The position numbers and the translations under genes were made by a program. A stretch of 64,000 nucleotides of DNA. Source: Roseinatronobacter alkalisoli (GTDB taxonomy: Bacteria > Pseudomonadota > Alphaproteobacteria > Rhodobacterales > Rhodobacteraceae). Positions 44,874-53,629 of this stretch are shown here, one piece after another. Under the pieces are notes generated by a model, which searched no databases, was not told the origin of the DNA, and saw nothing but the letters and a program-made list of their open reading frames with translations. Numbering within the stretch: the stretch's first letter is position 1; every line of letters starts with the position of its first letter. The DNA is taken from NCBI RefSeq assembly GCF_028745735.1, contig NZ_JAQZSM010000017.1, positions 1 to 64,000 on the forward strand. Reading direction: 5' to 3'.

Positions 44874-45992
44874 TCAGCGTGCCTGCAACCGCGCCTTGTT
44901 CAGCGCCAGCCAATAGGCGGTCTGGATCAATGGCCCGTTGCGCACTTCGCCGCTGGCAATCAGTGCCATAAGCCGCTCAAAGGGAATGACATGGCTGCGG
45001 ATATCCTCTGCCTCGGATGCCAGACCGGCCACGCCTTCATCAGCATGCGACAGGTCACACAGCGCCACAAAGGAATACAGATATTCCGAAATCGCCCCCG
45101 GTGACGGATACGACTCCCCCACCGGGACAAGCGCATCCTGCATCAGGTGAAGCCGCGCTTCTTCCTGCGCTTCGCGCAGCGCACATTCCCCAGGGCTTTC
45201 GCCAGGGTCAATCCGGCCCGCAATCGGTTCCAGCGACCAGCAATTCGCGTCGCCGCGCATATAGGGGCCATAGCGGAACTGCTCAATCACCAGCACAAGG
45301 TCCAGCGCCGGGTCATAGGGCAGCAGGGTCACGGCATCGCTCATGACGAAACCGGCACGCCGGACCACATTACTTGCGCTGCCATCGAAACGCTGAAACT
45401 GCAGGTCATCAACCTGCACGCCGAAGAAATAGGCGTAGGGCTGCATACGCTGGCGCGACACCACATCGTCGCGCCCCCAATCCCCGCGCAGGGTTGCCGA
45501 CTGCACCGCCTGCCCCGCACGCAATTGCGATGCCGCATGCGCCAGCAGCATGGGATAACGGACCTTCAATGCCTCTGGCGCGTAAACACCGGCCAAAGCG
45601 AACAGTTCATGTGCCGCCAGAATGGCCGCATCGGCATTGCGTGCGGACCAGTCGGTGAATTCCCAGCGCGTGTCTGTCACCTGCGGTAATTCGCCGGGGC
45701 GATAGACCTGCGCCTGCACCGGCGCGCCATCTCGCAGCACAGTGGCGGTTTCGCGGGTATAGTCAAACAACCCTTCATAAAAATCCAGCCGCGCCAGCGC
45801 AGATGCATCCAGCGCAACCAGCCCCCCTTTGGCCTGTGCGCCGTCACATGCGACAAGCACCGGGTATCCCTGAACATCTACCTGCACATGCCCCGCCATT
45901 GTCGCAGGCGACATCGCGGGCGCAGCATTCAGCACCGCGGCGCGCAGATCATCATGGCGCAATGTGCCGAACAGAAAGACATCTGTTGTCAT
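44874..45992 (-). CDS. trgB: TrgB-like fusion of a gamma-glutamylcyclotransferase-like (AIG2) domain and a NUDIX hydrolase
   Basis: This 372-residue protein begins with an AIG2/GGCT-type domain (VFLFGTLRHDDLRAAVL; YEGLFDYTRETA, about residues 1-135). The second half is an ADP-ribose-pyrophosphatase-type NUDIX domain with the box GESPGECALREAQEEARL (about 265-285) and the trailing SPGAISEYLYSFVAL. In Rhodobacter sphaeroides the trgA-trgB pair was linked to tellurite resistance, and TrgB is a NUDIX-type protein. It overlaps trgA by 4 bp. The natural substrate is not established; ADP-ribose or a related nucleotide is likely. Confidence 0.82.
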   Translation of the reverse strand: MTTDVFLFGTLRHDDLRAAVLNAAPAMSPATMAGHVQVDVQGYPVLVACDGAQAKGGLVALDASALARLDFYEGLFDYTRETATVLRDGAPVQAQVYRPGELPQVTDTRWEFTDWSARNADAAILAAHELFALAGVYAPEALKVRYPMLLAHAASQLRAGQAVQSATLRGDWGRDDVVSRQRMQPYAYFFGVQVDDLQFQRFDGSASNVVRRAGFVMSDAVTLLPYDPALDLVLVIEQFRYGPYMRGDANCWSLEPIAGRIDPGESPGECALREAQEEARLHLMQDALVPVGESYPSPGAISEYLYSFVALCDLSHADEGVAGLASEAEDIRSHVIPFERLMALIASGEVRNGPLIQTAYWLALNKARLQAR

Positions 45993-46447
45993 CCGGCAGA
46001 CCGCCGCATTTCTGCCCAGCGAAACACCAGTGTCAGGGCAATTCCGGTGAAAACAATCATCCCCGCCAGCAAAAGCAGAAAATCCAGTTGTGCCATCCGC
46101 GTCAGATGTTCGACAAAACCACCAACAAATCCAAGAAACGCAGCTTCCAGCGATGAATAGCGCATCTGATACCCCAGCCTGAAAACATTGTAGGCCCCGA
46201 TCACGAAAAGCGACAGAAACACCGTGACAATGACCCCCTGCAAGACCTGAAACACGGACTGAACGAAGCCCGATGCGATACGCGCGCCCACATATTTCCA
46301 GCCGGTTAATGCGGCAATCACAGCAACGACATGGACGCCCTGTCCCTGCCGGGGCGGGTGTTCATAAAGGGTTATATACTGCGCCACCGCGTAAACCGCG
46401 AGGGCCGCAAACACGATGGCCGCAGCCAGTTTTGTCAATGTCGGCAT
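45989..46447 (-). CDS. trgA: TrgA-family membrane protein
   Basis: This 152-residue integral membrane protein has four hydrophobic segments: about 5-25, 43-60, 68-90 and 122-145. It follows the TrgA pattern, with start MPTLTKLAAAIVFAALA and a central HVVAVIAALTGWKYVG. TrgA was described with TrgB in tellurite resistance of R. sphaeroides; the biochemical role is unknown. It lies 80 bp after cfa on the same strand and overlaps trgB. Confidence 0.85.
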   Translation of the reverse strand: MPTLTKLAAAIVFAALAVYAVAQYITLYEHPPRQGQGVHVVAVIAALTGWKYVGARIASGFVQSVFQVLQGVIVTVFLSLFVIGAYNVFRLGYQMRYSSLEAAFLGFVGGFVEHLTRMAQLDFLLLLAGMIVFTGIALTLVFRWAEMRRSAG

Positions 46448-46527
46448 GAATTCTTTGTCCGCGCTGTTACCCGTTCTTTACTACGGCGGGATTAACAGTT
46501 TCACAACACTGCGCGCGGCAGATGATG

Positions 46528-47781
46528 TCAGTCCCCGCCCGGGCGTTGCAAAACAAGCTGCGTGACATCGCAATTGCCCTGCCGGAACGCCCCCGCACAG
46601 GATGTCAGGTAGAATTCCCACATCCGGCGGAACCGGTCATCATAACCAAGGGGCGCAATCTGCGGCCATTTTTCAATAAAGCGCGCGTGCCAGCGCCGCA
46701 GGGTTTCGGAGTAGCTTTGCCCGAAATCATGGGTGGTGACATAGTGCAACCCGCTTGCCTCTGCCATGCGCCGCACTGGACCGGGCGCGCCCAGCATACC
46801 ACCCGGAAATATATATTTTTGTATAAAATCAACATGTTTTCGGTATGTTTTAAACCGTTCATCCGACACCATGATAATCTGAATAACCGCGTTCGCCTGC
46901 GGCTTCAGCCGATCGTGCACCGCCTTGAAATAGGTTGGCCAGTATCGTTCGCCCACAGCCTCGAACATCTCGATAGAGGCAATTCCGTCGAACTGCCCGC
47001 GCGTGTCGCGGTAATCCTGCATGCGGATGTCGACGCGGTCGCCTATCCCGGCGGCCTGCATGCGTGCGTGCGCATAATCATACTGGGCCTGCGAAATGGT
47101 CAGCCCGGTCACCTTCAGCCCGCGCTTCAGTGCCGCATATTCCGCGAACCCGCCCCAGCCGCAGCCGATTTCCAGCACATGATCGCCCGCATTCACCCCC
47201 ATCCGGTCAATCATGGCCGCATATTTCGCTTCCTGCGCCGCTTCCAGACTTTCCTGCCCGGTCGTGAATATGCCCGATGAATAGGTCATGCTGTCATCCA
47301 GCCACAGACCGTAGAAATCATTCCCCAGATCATAGTGATAGGCAATGTTCCTGCGGGCCTGCGCCTTCGAATTCGCGCGCAGCCAGTGCCGGACACGTTC
47401 CATCGCGCGCACCAGCTTCATCGGCAACACCTCATCATAAAGCGACGGGTTGTCGTCATTGATCAGGTCCATGAAGGCCTGCAGGTCAGGCGTGCTCCAG
47501 CCGCCCTCCATGTAGCTTTCGGCAAAGCCGATATCCCCCTCGCGGACGAGGCGCGCAAACAGGTCAGGGTCATGCACATCGATCGCGGCAACATAGCCCG
47601 GTGCCTGCCCCTGAAACCGGAAGATGCGCCCGTCCGGCAAGCCCACATCCAGCCGCCCCCGGTTCAGACCGGATGCCATGGCATGCGCCGCCGCAAAGAA
47701 GCGTGGCAAACGTTCCTGATTTTCAAGCGTCGTCAGAACCTGCGGTATCATGACATCAGATGATATTGTTTCGTCGCGCAT
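46528..47781 (-). CDS. cfa: Cyclopropane-fatty-acyl-phospholipid synthase-family methyltransferase
   Basis: This 417-residue SAM-dependent enzyme modifies unsaturated lipid chains. An N-terminal region of about 100 residues precedes the core with NIAYHYDLGNDFYGLWLDDS, the SAM motif VLEIGCGWGGFAEYAA (about 190), SQAQYDYA, FDGIASIEMFEAVGERYW and IQKYIFPGG. The ATG at 47781 gives MRDET; a TTG two codons earlier has better AGGAAG spacing and is possible. It lies 31 bp after the photolyase gene. In R. sphaeroides phrA and cfaA are a known RpoE-controlled pair against singlet oxygen. Confidence 0.93.
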   Translation of the reverse strand: MRDETISSDVMIPQVLTTLENQERLPRFFAAAHAMASGLNRGRLDVGLPDGRIFRFQGQAPGYVAAIDVHDPDLFARLVREGDIGFAESYMEGGWSTPDLQAFMDLINDDNPSLYDEVLPMKLVRAMERVRHWLRANSKAQARRNIAYHYDLGNDFYGLWLDDSMTYSSGIFTTGQESLEAAQEAKYAAMIDRMGVNAGDHVLEIGCGWGGFAEYAALKRGLKVTGLTISQAQYDYAHARMQAAGIGDRVDIRMQDYRDTRGQFDGIASIEMFEAVGERYWPTYFKAVHDRLKPQANAVIQIIMVSDERFKTYRKHVDFIQKYIFPGGMLGAPGPVRRMAEASGLHYVTTHDFGQSYSETLRRWHARFIEKWPQIAPLGYDDRFRRMWEFYLTSCAGAFRQGNCDVTQLVLQRPGGD

Positions 47782-47812
47782 TGGCAATATTTTCCTTCTT
47801 CCCCAAAGGAAT

Positions 47813-49231
47813 TCATGTTTTATTTTTTATATCATAGGCTTGAAGGGCGATCTTGCGGCCTTCTGCAAGGTCCACCAACGGGTTGGGGCGGGCCATCTGC
47901 GGCGAAAGCTGCCAGCTCCGGGGGCAGGCCCGGAAAAATGCCTGTGCCGTTTCGGGGGCTGATGCGCTGATTTCAGCAAGCCACTTGCGGCGATAACGCC
48001 CCTCCGGGTCGAATTTCCGTGCCTGGGTGTCGGGGTTGAAAATGCGGAAATAGGGTGCCGCATCCGGGCCGGACCCCGCCACCCATTGCCACCCCATCGC
48101 ATTTGCCGCCGGATCCCAGTCCACAAGGCATTGCGCAAACCAGTCCTGCCCGACACGCCAATGCGTCAGCATATGCTTGGTCAGATAGGACGCAACCAGC
48201 ATACGCGCGCGGTTATGCATGCGCCCGGTGACATATAATTCGCGCATCGCCGCATCGATCACATCTATCCCGGTGCGCCCCTGTTTCCAGCGCAACACAC
48301 CCGTCCCGTCATTCGACCACGGAAAACTGTCCCAGCCGTCGCGCCAGTTCCGTGACACGATATGCGGGGTGTGAAAGATCAGGTGATAGGCAAATTCGCG
48401 CCAGACAATTTCCTTCAGAAAATGCGCGGCACCGGCTTTGCCCGCATCCAGTGCATGTTGCCCCGCCCGCCACAGCGCACCGGGGCTGATTTCGCCATAG
48501 GTCAGGTTCTCCGACAGGCCGGAACACGCATCCTGATCCAGAAATTCGCGCTGGTCCTGATAATCGGCGACGTTGCGGTCAATGAAATACGCAAGCCGTG
48601 TGCGCGCCGCATCCTCGCCGATATGCAGATGGGGGTGCACCACATCTGCGCCGCGGTTCATCGCGCGCCCCAATCCCCAATCCGCCAGACTATCGCTGTC
48701 GGGCCACTGCGCCGGTGCGCGCAGACATTCCGGTGCTGGCAGGTGGGGGGCGACATCCAGATCCTTTACCGCACGCCAGAACGGCGAATAAACCTGATAG
48801 AATGTTCCCTGCCCTGTCTGCACCTGCCATGGTTCAAACAGCAGATGCCCGGAGAAGCTTTGCGCATCCACGCCACTGTCCCGCAGCGCCGCTTTTACCT
48901 TTTTGTCGCGCGCCACCTGATCGGGGTCATATTGCCTGCCCCACCAGACCGCGGTTGCACCGATCTGCGCAATCAGTTGCTGCAACACTGTCAGCGCGTC
49001 CCCCCTGCGCAGGATCAGTTTTGAACCCATGTCATCCAGACAGCGTGCAAAGCGTGCCACCCCCAGCCCCAGACGCCATTTCGGCGCGGCGCCCAAGCCC
49101 TCCACCAGCGGGTCACAGATGAACAGCGCAATCACCGGGCGATCGGAAGATGCCGCCGCATGCAAAACAGGGTTATCCGCCAGACGCAGATCGCGCCGGA
49201 CCCACCAGATAACAGGGGAAAGCTGTGTCAC
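47813..49231 (-). CDS. phrB: Deoxyribodipyrimidine photolyase
   Basis: This 472-residue flavoprotein repairs cyclobutane pyrimidine dimers using light. The N-terminal photolyase-related domain begins VIWWVRRDLRLADNPVLH. The FAD-binding C-terminal part has the motifs LKEIVWREFAYHLIFH and WKQGRTGIDVIDAAMRELYVTGRMHNRARMLVAS (quoted in parts: WKQGRTGIDVIDAAM, then TGRMHNRARM). DWDPAANAMGWQWVAGSGPD is typical of class I CPD photolyases. It heads the group phr-cfa-trgA-trgB. Confidence 0.95.
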   Translation of the reverse strand: MTQLSPVIWWVRRDLRLADNPVLHAAASSDRPVIALFICDPLVEGLGAAPKWRLGLGVARFARCLDDMGSKLILRRGDALTVLQQLIAQIGATAVWWGRQYDPDQVARDKKVKAALRDSGVDAQSFSGHLLFEPWQVQTGQGTFYQVYSPFWRAVKDLDVAPHLPAPECLRAPAQWPDSDSLADWGLGRAMNRGADVVHPHLHIGEDAARTRLAYFIDRNVADYQDQREFLDQDACSGLSENLTYGEISPGALWRAGQHALDAGKAGAAHFLKEIVWREFAYHLIFHTPHIVSRNWRDGWDSFPWSNDGTGVLRWKQGRTGIDVIDAAMRELYVTGRMHNRARMLVASYLTKHMLTHWRVGQDWFAQCLVDWDPAANAMGWQWVAGSGPDAAPYFRIFNPDTQARKFDPEGRYRRKWLAEISASAPETAQAFFRACPRSWQLSPQMARPNPLVDLAEGRKIALQAYDIKNKT

Positions 49232-49306
49232 GTTTCGTCACGCTTCATCTAGCAAAAAATACTTATCTGCCCCCCCTGCCGGAACCGAAAATCCGCTGGC
49301 GGGGCG

Positions 49307-50545
49307 TCACAAGACCTGATCTAGCGCCAGAATCAGCGCGTCAAGATCAGCCGCTGTTGTATAATGCACAAAAGACAACCGCAGCACGCCCGGCGCCGGA
49401 TCGATCCCCAGCGCCTGCAAGGCGCGGTTCGCATAAAAACTGCCGCCACCCGCCATAATCCCCTGCGCGGCCAGTGCCTGCGCCAGATCAACGCCCGGAC
49501 GGGCATGTTCCAGCGCGACTGTGGGCGCACGGCCCGCCGCCCCGTCCGGGCCGATCAGGCGCAGGTCGTTGCGGCCCGTCACATAATCCAGCAAGGGTTG
49601 CAGCAACTGGGTTTCATGCGCGCGCATCAGATCATGCACCTGCGCCATGCGTGCGGCGGCACCTTGTTGCGGGTCTGCCCCGAAATGATGGGCATGCAGC
49701 GCATCGAAATAATCCGCCATCCCCGCACAGGCGGCAATCTGCGCATGGTCCGGCCCGGCGGGAGTGAAGCGTTTGTATAGCGTATCAGCATTGAAATAAT
49801 GCGCCTGATCGGGCAGTTGCATGCCCAGTTCACGCCGGATCGTCATCAGGCCCTGATGCGGCCCATAGGTTTTATAGGCGGAAAACAGATAGATATCGGC
49901 CCCCAAATCGCGAATATCCGGCAGGCCATGCGGCGCATAGGACACCCCGTCCACGCAGGACCATATGCCCGCCTGCCGCAGCCCTGCACAGATCGCGGCC
50001 ACCGGGTTGATTTCCCCCACAATATTCGAGCAATGCGGGAAACACACCAGCCGCACCTTGTCATCAATCAACTGCCAGAGTGCGCCGGGGTCCAGATGGC
50101 CGCTGGCCGGGTCAATCCGCCATTCGCGCACTGTGATCCCGCGCGCGGCCAGCCGCCGCCATGGGCCTGAATTCGCTTCATGGTCCTGATTGGTCACGAC
50201 AATCGCATCGCCCGGCGACAGCATCTCGCCAAAGGCCTGCGCCAGCACATAGGTATTGGCGCTGGTTGACGGGCCAAAACTCAACTCCTCGGGGTCAATG
50301 CCCATCATCGCGGCCAGACGACTGCGGGCCTCATCCATCTCTGCGCCCGCTGCGCGCGACGCGGCATAGGCCCCATAGGGCTGCACCTTGCGTTCATGAT
50401 AATAGCGAAACAGCCGGTCAATCACCGGCTGACAGGTATATGACCCGCCAGCGTTTTCGAAAAAGCGCTGGCCTTCCAGCGCGGGCTGGGCAAAGGCGGG
50501 AAACATGGCGCGGACAAAACCGGTATCCAGTACAGGCAGGGTCAT
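49307..50545 (-). CDS. Cysteine-desulfurase-like PLP enzyme (class V aminotransferase fold)
   Basis: This 412-residue PLP protein belongs to the cysteine desulfurase-like group related to SufS/CsdA. Features are ENAGGSYTCQPVID near the start, FGPSTSANTYVLAQAFG (about 90), the PLP-lysine in YLFSAYKTYGPHQGLM (about 225) and a C-terminal MAGGGSFYA. The catalytic Cys loop of SufS is not clear, so it may be a different aminotransferase/lyase. I chose the ATG at 50545 (MTLPVLDTG), which has AAGGA 9 nt upstream; an ATG three codons earlier has no room for a site. Confidence 0.88.
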   Translation of the reverse strand: MTLPVLDTGFVRAMFPAFAQPALEGQRFFENAGGSYTCQPVIDRLFRYYHERKVQPYGAYAASRAAGAEMDEARSRLAAMMGIDPEELSFGPSTSANTYVLAQAFGEMLSPGDAIVVTNQDHEANSGPWRRLAARGITVREWRIDPASGHLDPGALWQLIDDKVRLVCFPHCSNIVGEINPVAAICAGLRQAGIWSCVDGVSYAPHGLPDIRDLGADIYLFSAYKTYGPHQGLMTIRRELGMQLPDQAHYFNADTLYKRFTPAGPDHAQIAACAGMADYFDALHAHHFGADPQQGAAARMAQVHDLMRAHETQLLQPLLDYVTGRNDLRLIGPDGAAGRAPTVALEHARPGVDLAQALAAQGIMAGGGSFYANRALQALGIDPAPGVLRLSFVHYTTAADLDALILALDQVL

Positions 50546-50675
50546 GACGGGCATTCCTTGATCGGATAATCGCCTGTCAGTCTGCGTCGGCCATTCGCCG
50601 GGCGCAAGCCGCAGACAACTTTAATGTCCAGTGTAAATGGAGATCGGTTTGAACAGTCCGCTTGCAGGTGGTTCT

Positions 50676-50877
50676 GGCCTGAAGGGGACGTTTGCACTCG
50701 GATCAAGCCCGCGCTATCGGTGGGCCGGGGTCTGCCGGTCCGACGTTATAGGGATGCAGTTTATGCAGGCGGCATCTTTCTGAGCTCAAAGGACTGAACT
50801 GCCCTTGGGTCATCGGCAGGCCGCGGGACGGCCCACCGATGGCGCGGCGGCCTGCGGCCTTGATTCCGCGCCTTTGG
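50676..50877 (-). repeat. Dispersed palindromic intergenic repeat, copy C
   Basis: About 200 bp, inverted relative to copies A and B. Read on the minus strand it starts CCAAAGGCGCGGAATC and carries GCGCCATCGGTGGGCC, GCGGCCTGCCGATG, ATGCCGCCTGCATAAA, CCGGCAGACCCCGG, GGCCCACCGATAGCGC and a GGGCTTGATCC tail, ending CCCCTTCAGGCC. The two arms GCGCCATCGGTGGGCC and GGCCCACCGATAGCGC are almost perfect inverses. It fills most of the 390-bp gap 50546-50935. Confidence 0.8.
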
Positions 50878-50935
50878 GTGACTGCTTCAGGCCGAATTTA
50901 ACCAACCTGGCGGCTTCCCCCGGAGGCGGGTTGCA

Positions 50936-51550
50936 TTAGCCAGTACCCAGAATCACCCGGATATAATTCTGCGTTTCTGCAAATGGTGGAATGCCGCCAT
51001 GCGTTTCCACTGCGCCGGGGCCGGCATTATAGGCCGCAAGCGCCAGCCGCCAGTCGCCGAACCTGTCATACATCATGCGCAGATACCGCGCGCCGCCATC
51101 CAGGTTCTGCTGCGGATCATGCGGGTCGACCCGCAGCATACGCGCCGTGTCGGGCATCAGCTGTGCCAACCCGATCGCACCTTTATGCGACACGGCAGCC
51201 GGGTTCCACCGGCTTTCCTGATGGACCAGTCGCAGGAACAGATCTTCGGGAATATTGTGCTTGCGTGCCGCACTGCGGGCAAACTCGGCAAAAGCCCCGG
51301 TTTCCGGGCCGGAATAGCGCGGAATACTGGTGTCATCGCGCGCCTTGTCACGCGCATTCGGCAATAACCGGACAGAGGCCGAATATTGTTCCGACAGCCG
51401 CCCGTCGATAACGCGCGACGCCCGTGCCACCACATCTGTCCGTCCTGCCCCTGCATTGCTGCGCGACAGACTCAGCCCCTGCCCGAATGCATCGGAAGGG
51501 GCGAATGCGACAATCATCGCAAGGCCGGATATAAGCAGGACAGCGCGCAT
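50936..51550 (-). CDS. Soluble lytic transglycosylase-type (SLT) protein
   Basis: This 204-residue secreted protein has a signal peptide ([20 protein letters not shown]...). A hydrophilic linker follows, then an SLT domain with catalytic Glu in [14 protein letters not shown], the [13 protein letters not shown] motif, [16 protein letters not shown] and [12 protein letters not shown] chose the ATG at 51550 because the frame upstream to 52015 runs through ssb and its promoter region. It cleaves peptidoglycan glycan strands with anhydro-muramic products. It is divergent from ssb. Confidence 0.92.
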   Translation of the reverse strand: MRAVLLISGLAMIVAFAPSDAFGQGLSLSRSNAGAGRTDVVARASRVIDGRLSEQYSASVRLLPNARDKARDDTSIPRYSGPETGAFAEFARSAARKHNIPEDLFLRLVHQESRWNPAAVSHKGAIGLAQLMPDTARMLRVDPHDPQQNLDGGARYLRMMYDRFGDWRLALAAYNAGPGAVETHGGIPPFAETQNYIRVILGTG

Positions 51551-51739
51551 GACCCTATTCCATAATGCAAATCCGCAAACAGCGCTATAGCCGAAATGCG
51601 CCATCAGCACTGCCCGGGCGCGGGTTTTTCTTGACCCGCCCGCACAGAACCGCATTCCTTGCTTTACGCCGCGCGACCAATGATAGAAAACGGCGCGTGA
51701 AACCAAATGCAGATTCGAGATGACACGCAGGGGGCATAT

Positions 51740-52243
51740 ATGGCTGGTTCGGTGAACAAGGTAATTCTGATTGGCAATCTGGGGCGCGATCCGGAAGTGC
51801 GCACCTTCCCGGATGGCGGCAAGATCTGCAACCTGCGCATTGCCACATCCGAACGCTGGCGCGACCGTACCTCTGGCGAGCAGCGCGAACGCACGGAATG
51901 GCACAATGTCGTTCTGCGCGGCGAAGGGCTGGTGCGCGTGGCGGAACAATACCTGCGCAAAGGGTCCAAAATCTATGTCGAGGGCACGCTGCAAACCCGC
52001 AAATGGCAGGACCAAAGCGGCCAGGACCGCTATTCGACCGATGTTGTCGTGGCTGGCATGGGCGGCACATTGACCATGCTGGACGGGCGCGGCGAAGGTG
52101 GTGGCGGCGCTGGCGGCGGTGGTGCCGCCGGGGGCAGCGGCGGCGGATATGACCGCGATCAGGGCTATGGCGCCAGCTATGGCGGGTCGGGCAGTTCCGC
52201 ACCCGCAGGCCCGTCTGACATGGATGATGAAATTCCGTTCTAA
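51740..52243 (+). CDS. ssb: Single-stranded DNA-binding protein
   Basis: This 167-residue protein has the OB fold in residues 1-108, with [18 protein letters not shown] at the start and [16 protein letters not shown]-type motifs. A Gly-rich flexible linker (about 115-150) and the conserved acidic C-terminal tip MDDEIPF that binds partner proteins follow. ATG 51740 follows GGGGG. No uvrA gene is adjacent, and I found no convincing SOS box in the promoter region. Confidence 0.97.
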   Translation: MAGSVNKVILIGNLGRDPEVRTFPDGGKICNLRIATSERWRDRTSGEQRERTEWHNVVLRGEGLVRVAEQYLRKGSKIYVEGTLQTRKWQDQSGQDRYSTDVVVAGMGGTLTMLDGRGEGGGGAGGGGAAGGSGGGYDRDQGYGASYGGSGSSAPAGPSDMDDEIPF

Positions 52244-52261
52244 GCCCCGCTTGACGGGTCC

Positions 52262-52285
52262 GGCGTCTCAGGATACTGAGACGCC
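52262..52285 (+). terminator. Perfect hairpin between ssb and tRNA-Gly
   Basis: GGCGTCTCA and TGAGACGCC form a 9-bp perfect stem around GGATAC, 18 bp after the ssb stop and three bases before the tRNA. There is no U-tract. It may stabilise the ssb message or mark processing of an ssb-tRNA transcript. Confidence 0.55.
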
Positions 52286-52288
52286 AAG

Positions 52289-52362
52289 GCGGGTGTAGCT
52301 CAATGGTAGAGCGAGAGCTTCCCAAGCTCCAGACGAGGGTTCGATTCCCTTCACCCGCTCCA
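52289..52362 (+). tRNA. tRNA-Gly (anticodon CCC)
   Basis: The 74-nt gene has acceptor stem GCGGGTG/CACCCGC, D arm GCTC-AATGGTA-GAGC, anticodon loop TTCCCAA (anticodon CCC), T arm GAGGG-TTCGATT-CCCTT and an encoded CCA end. The anticodon stem has one A-C mismatch at its base. It closely resembles bacterial tRNA-Gly(CCC). Confidence 0.95.
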
Positions 52363-52548
52363 ATATTTCCCCCAGCAGATACCACAACCACCCGCGACAT
52401 CGCGGGAATTCCTGTATCATTCAGCATTCTCCCGCTGATCAACCATGTTGATTGCGCTAACATCGCAAGTCGCATCAATAACGTCATTGTTTCGACACAT
52501 CGCAGCGATTAACCCTGCCCGAAACAACCAACCGGACAGGAGCAGCAC

Positions 52549-53478
52549 ATGCGCGCAACCCGCATCGTTCAGAAAATTCTCGGCCATTACGAAGCTGACA
52601 ACCCCGGCGTAAAAGCCAATCTGTGCCGCATACTGATGCAGGGCAAGCTGGGTGGCAGCGGCAAAATGATCATCCTGCCGGTCGATCAGGGTTTTGAACA
52701 TGGCCCCGCGCGCAGCTTTGCGCCCAATCCCGCCGCCTATGACCCGCATTATCACTTCCAGCTGGCCATTGATGCGGGCCTGAACGCTTATGCCGCGCCG
52801 CTTGGCATGATCGAAGCGGGTGCCGACACATTCGCCGGGCAAATTCCGACCATCCTGAAGGTCAACAGCGCCAATTCCCTGATGTCGGACACAGCAGGCA
52901 AGAATCAGGCCATCACCGCCAGCGTGGATGATGCGTTGCGCCTTGGCTGCGCGGCTATCGGTTTTACCATTTATCCCGGTTCGGACTGTGCATTGGGCAT
53001 GTTCGAGGAAATCAGCGCCATGCGCGAAGAAGCCGCAGCCAAAGGCGTGGCCACAGTCATCTGGTCCTATCCGCGCGGCGAGGCAATCACCAAGGACGGT
53101 GAAACCGGCATTGATGTGGCAGCCTATGCCGCCCAGATCGCGGCGCTTCTGGGCGCGCATATCATCAAGATCAAACTGTCCACCGATCACCTGATGCTGC
53201 CCGAAGCCAAGAAAGTCTATGAAGACCAGAAAATCGACATCGCCACACAAGCCGCGCGTGTCAGACACTGCATGGAGGCCAGCTTCAACGGCCGCCGCAT
53301 CGTCGTGTTTTCCGGCGGGGCAAAAAAGGGCGAGGATTCCGTTTATGACGATGCGCGCGCCATCCGCGACGGGGGCGGCAACGGCTCCATCATCGGGCGC
53401 AACAGCTTCCAGCGCTCCCGCGAGGACGCGCTGGCCATGCTTGGCAAACTGATCGAGATTTACAAGGGCAAGGCCTGA
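52549..53478 (+). CDS. fbaB: Class I fructose-bisphosphate aldolase (DhnA/FbaB type)
   Basis: This 309-residue aldolase is of the archaeal-type class I family (DeoC/FbaB superfamily). It shows ILPVDQGFEHGPARSF (about residues 41-56), ADTFAGQIPTILKVNS, the Schiff-base lysine region HIIKIKLSTDHL (about 203-214) and a phosphate-binding FSGGAKKGEDS (about 254-264). It acts in glycolysis/gluconeogenesis or the Calvin cycle. ACAGGAG precedes the ATG. It follows tRNA-Gly by 186 bp. Confidence 0.94.
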   Translation: MRATRIVQKILGHYEADNPGVKANLCRILMQGKLGGSGKMIILPVDQGFEHGPARSFAPNPAAYDPHYHFQLAIDAGLNAYAAPLGMIEAGADTFAGQIPTILKVNSANSLMSDTAGKNQAITASVDDALRLGCAAIGFTIYPGSDCALGMFEEISAMREEAAAKGVATVIWSYPRGEAITKDGETGIDVAAYAAQIAALLGAHIIKIKLSTDHLMLPEAKKVYEDQKIDIATQAARVRHCMEASFNGRRIVVFSGGAKKGEDSVYDDARAIRDGGGNGSIIGRNSFQRSREDALAMLGKLIEIYKGKA

Positions 53479-53484
53479 ACCATA

Positions 53485-53516
53485 TTCCCCCCTGCCTTGT
53501 GCAAGGTCGGGGGGAA
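53485..53516. terminator. Hairpin directly after the aldolase gene
   Basis: TTCCCCCC and GGGGGGAA form an 8-bp outer stem, with an inner CCTT/AAGG stem around GTGC. It starts 7 bp after the stop codon. There is no U-tract, so termination would be weak; mRNA 3' end protection is possible. Confidence 0.5.
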
Positions 53517-53594
53517 CATCCGCACGTAGCGCTCACTGGTCCGCAATACCAGCCCGCGCCGCCTGTGCATTGAATGGGTGCGGCTGCACCCAGA

Positions 53595-53616
53595 GGGGGC
53601 AAAATGCCCCCTTTTT
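53595..53616 (+). terminator. Intrinsic terminator of the aldolase transcription unit
   Basis: GGGGGC-(AAAAT)-GCCCCC is followed by TTTTTCTTTTT. It lies between the aldolase gene and the convergent MltB-like gene. Confidence 0.85.
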
Positions 53617-53629
53617 CTTTTTACCGGGG

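Noticed and set aside
49232-49306. RpoE (singlet-oxygen type) promoter ahead of the photolyase gene
   Set aside because: The context makes it attractive, but I found no TGATC-type -35 at a proper distance from a -10 box.
51585-52487. A 300-residue minus-strand frame through ssb and tRNA-Gly
   Set aside because: It runs across a tRNA gene and ssb and is rich in Arg and Pro without a pattern; not coding.
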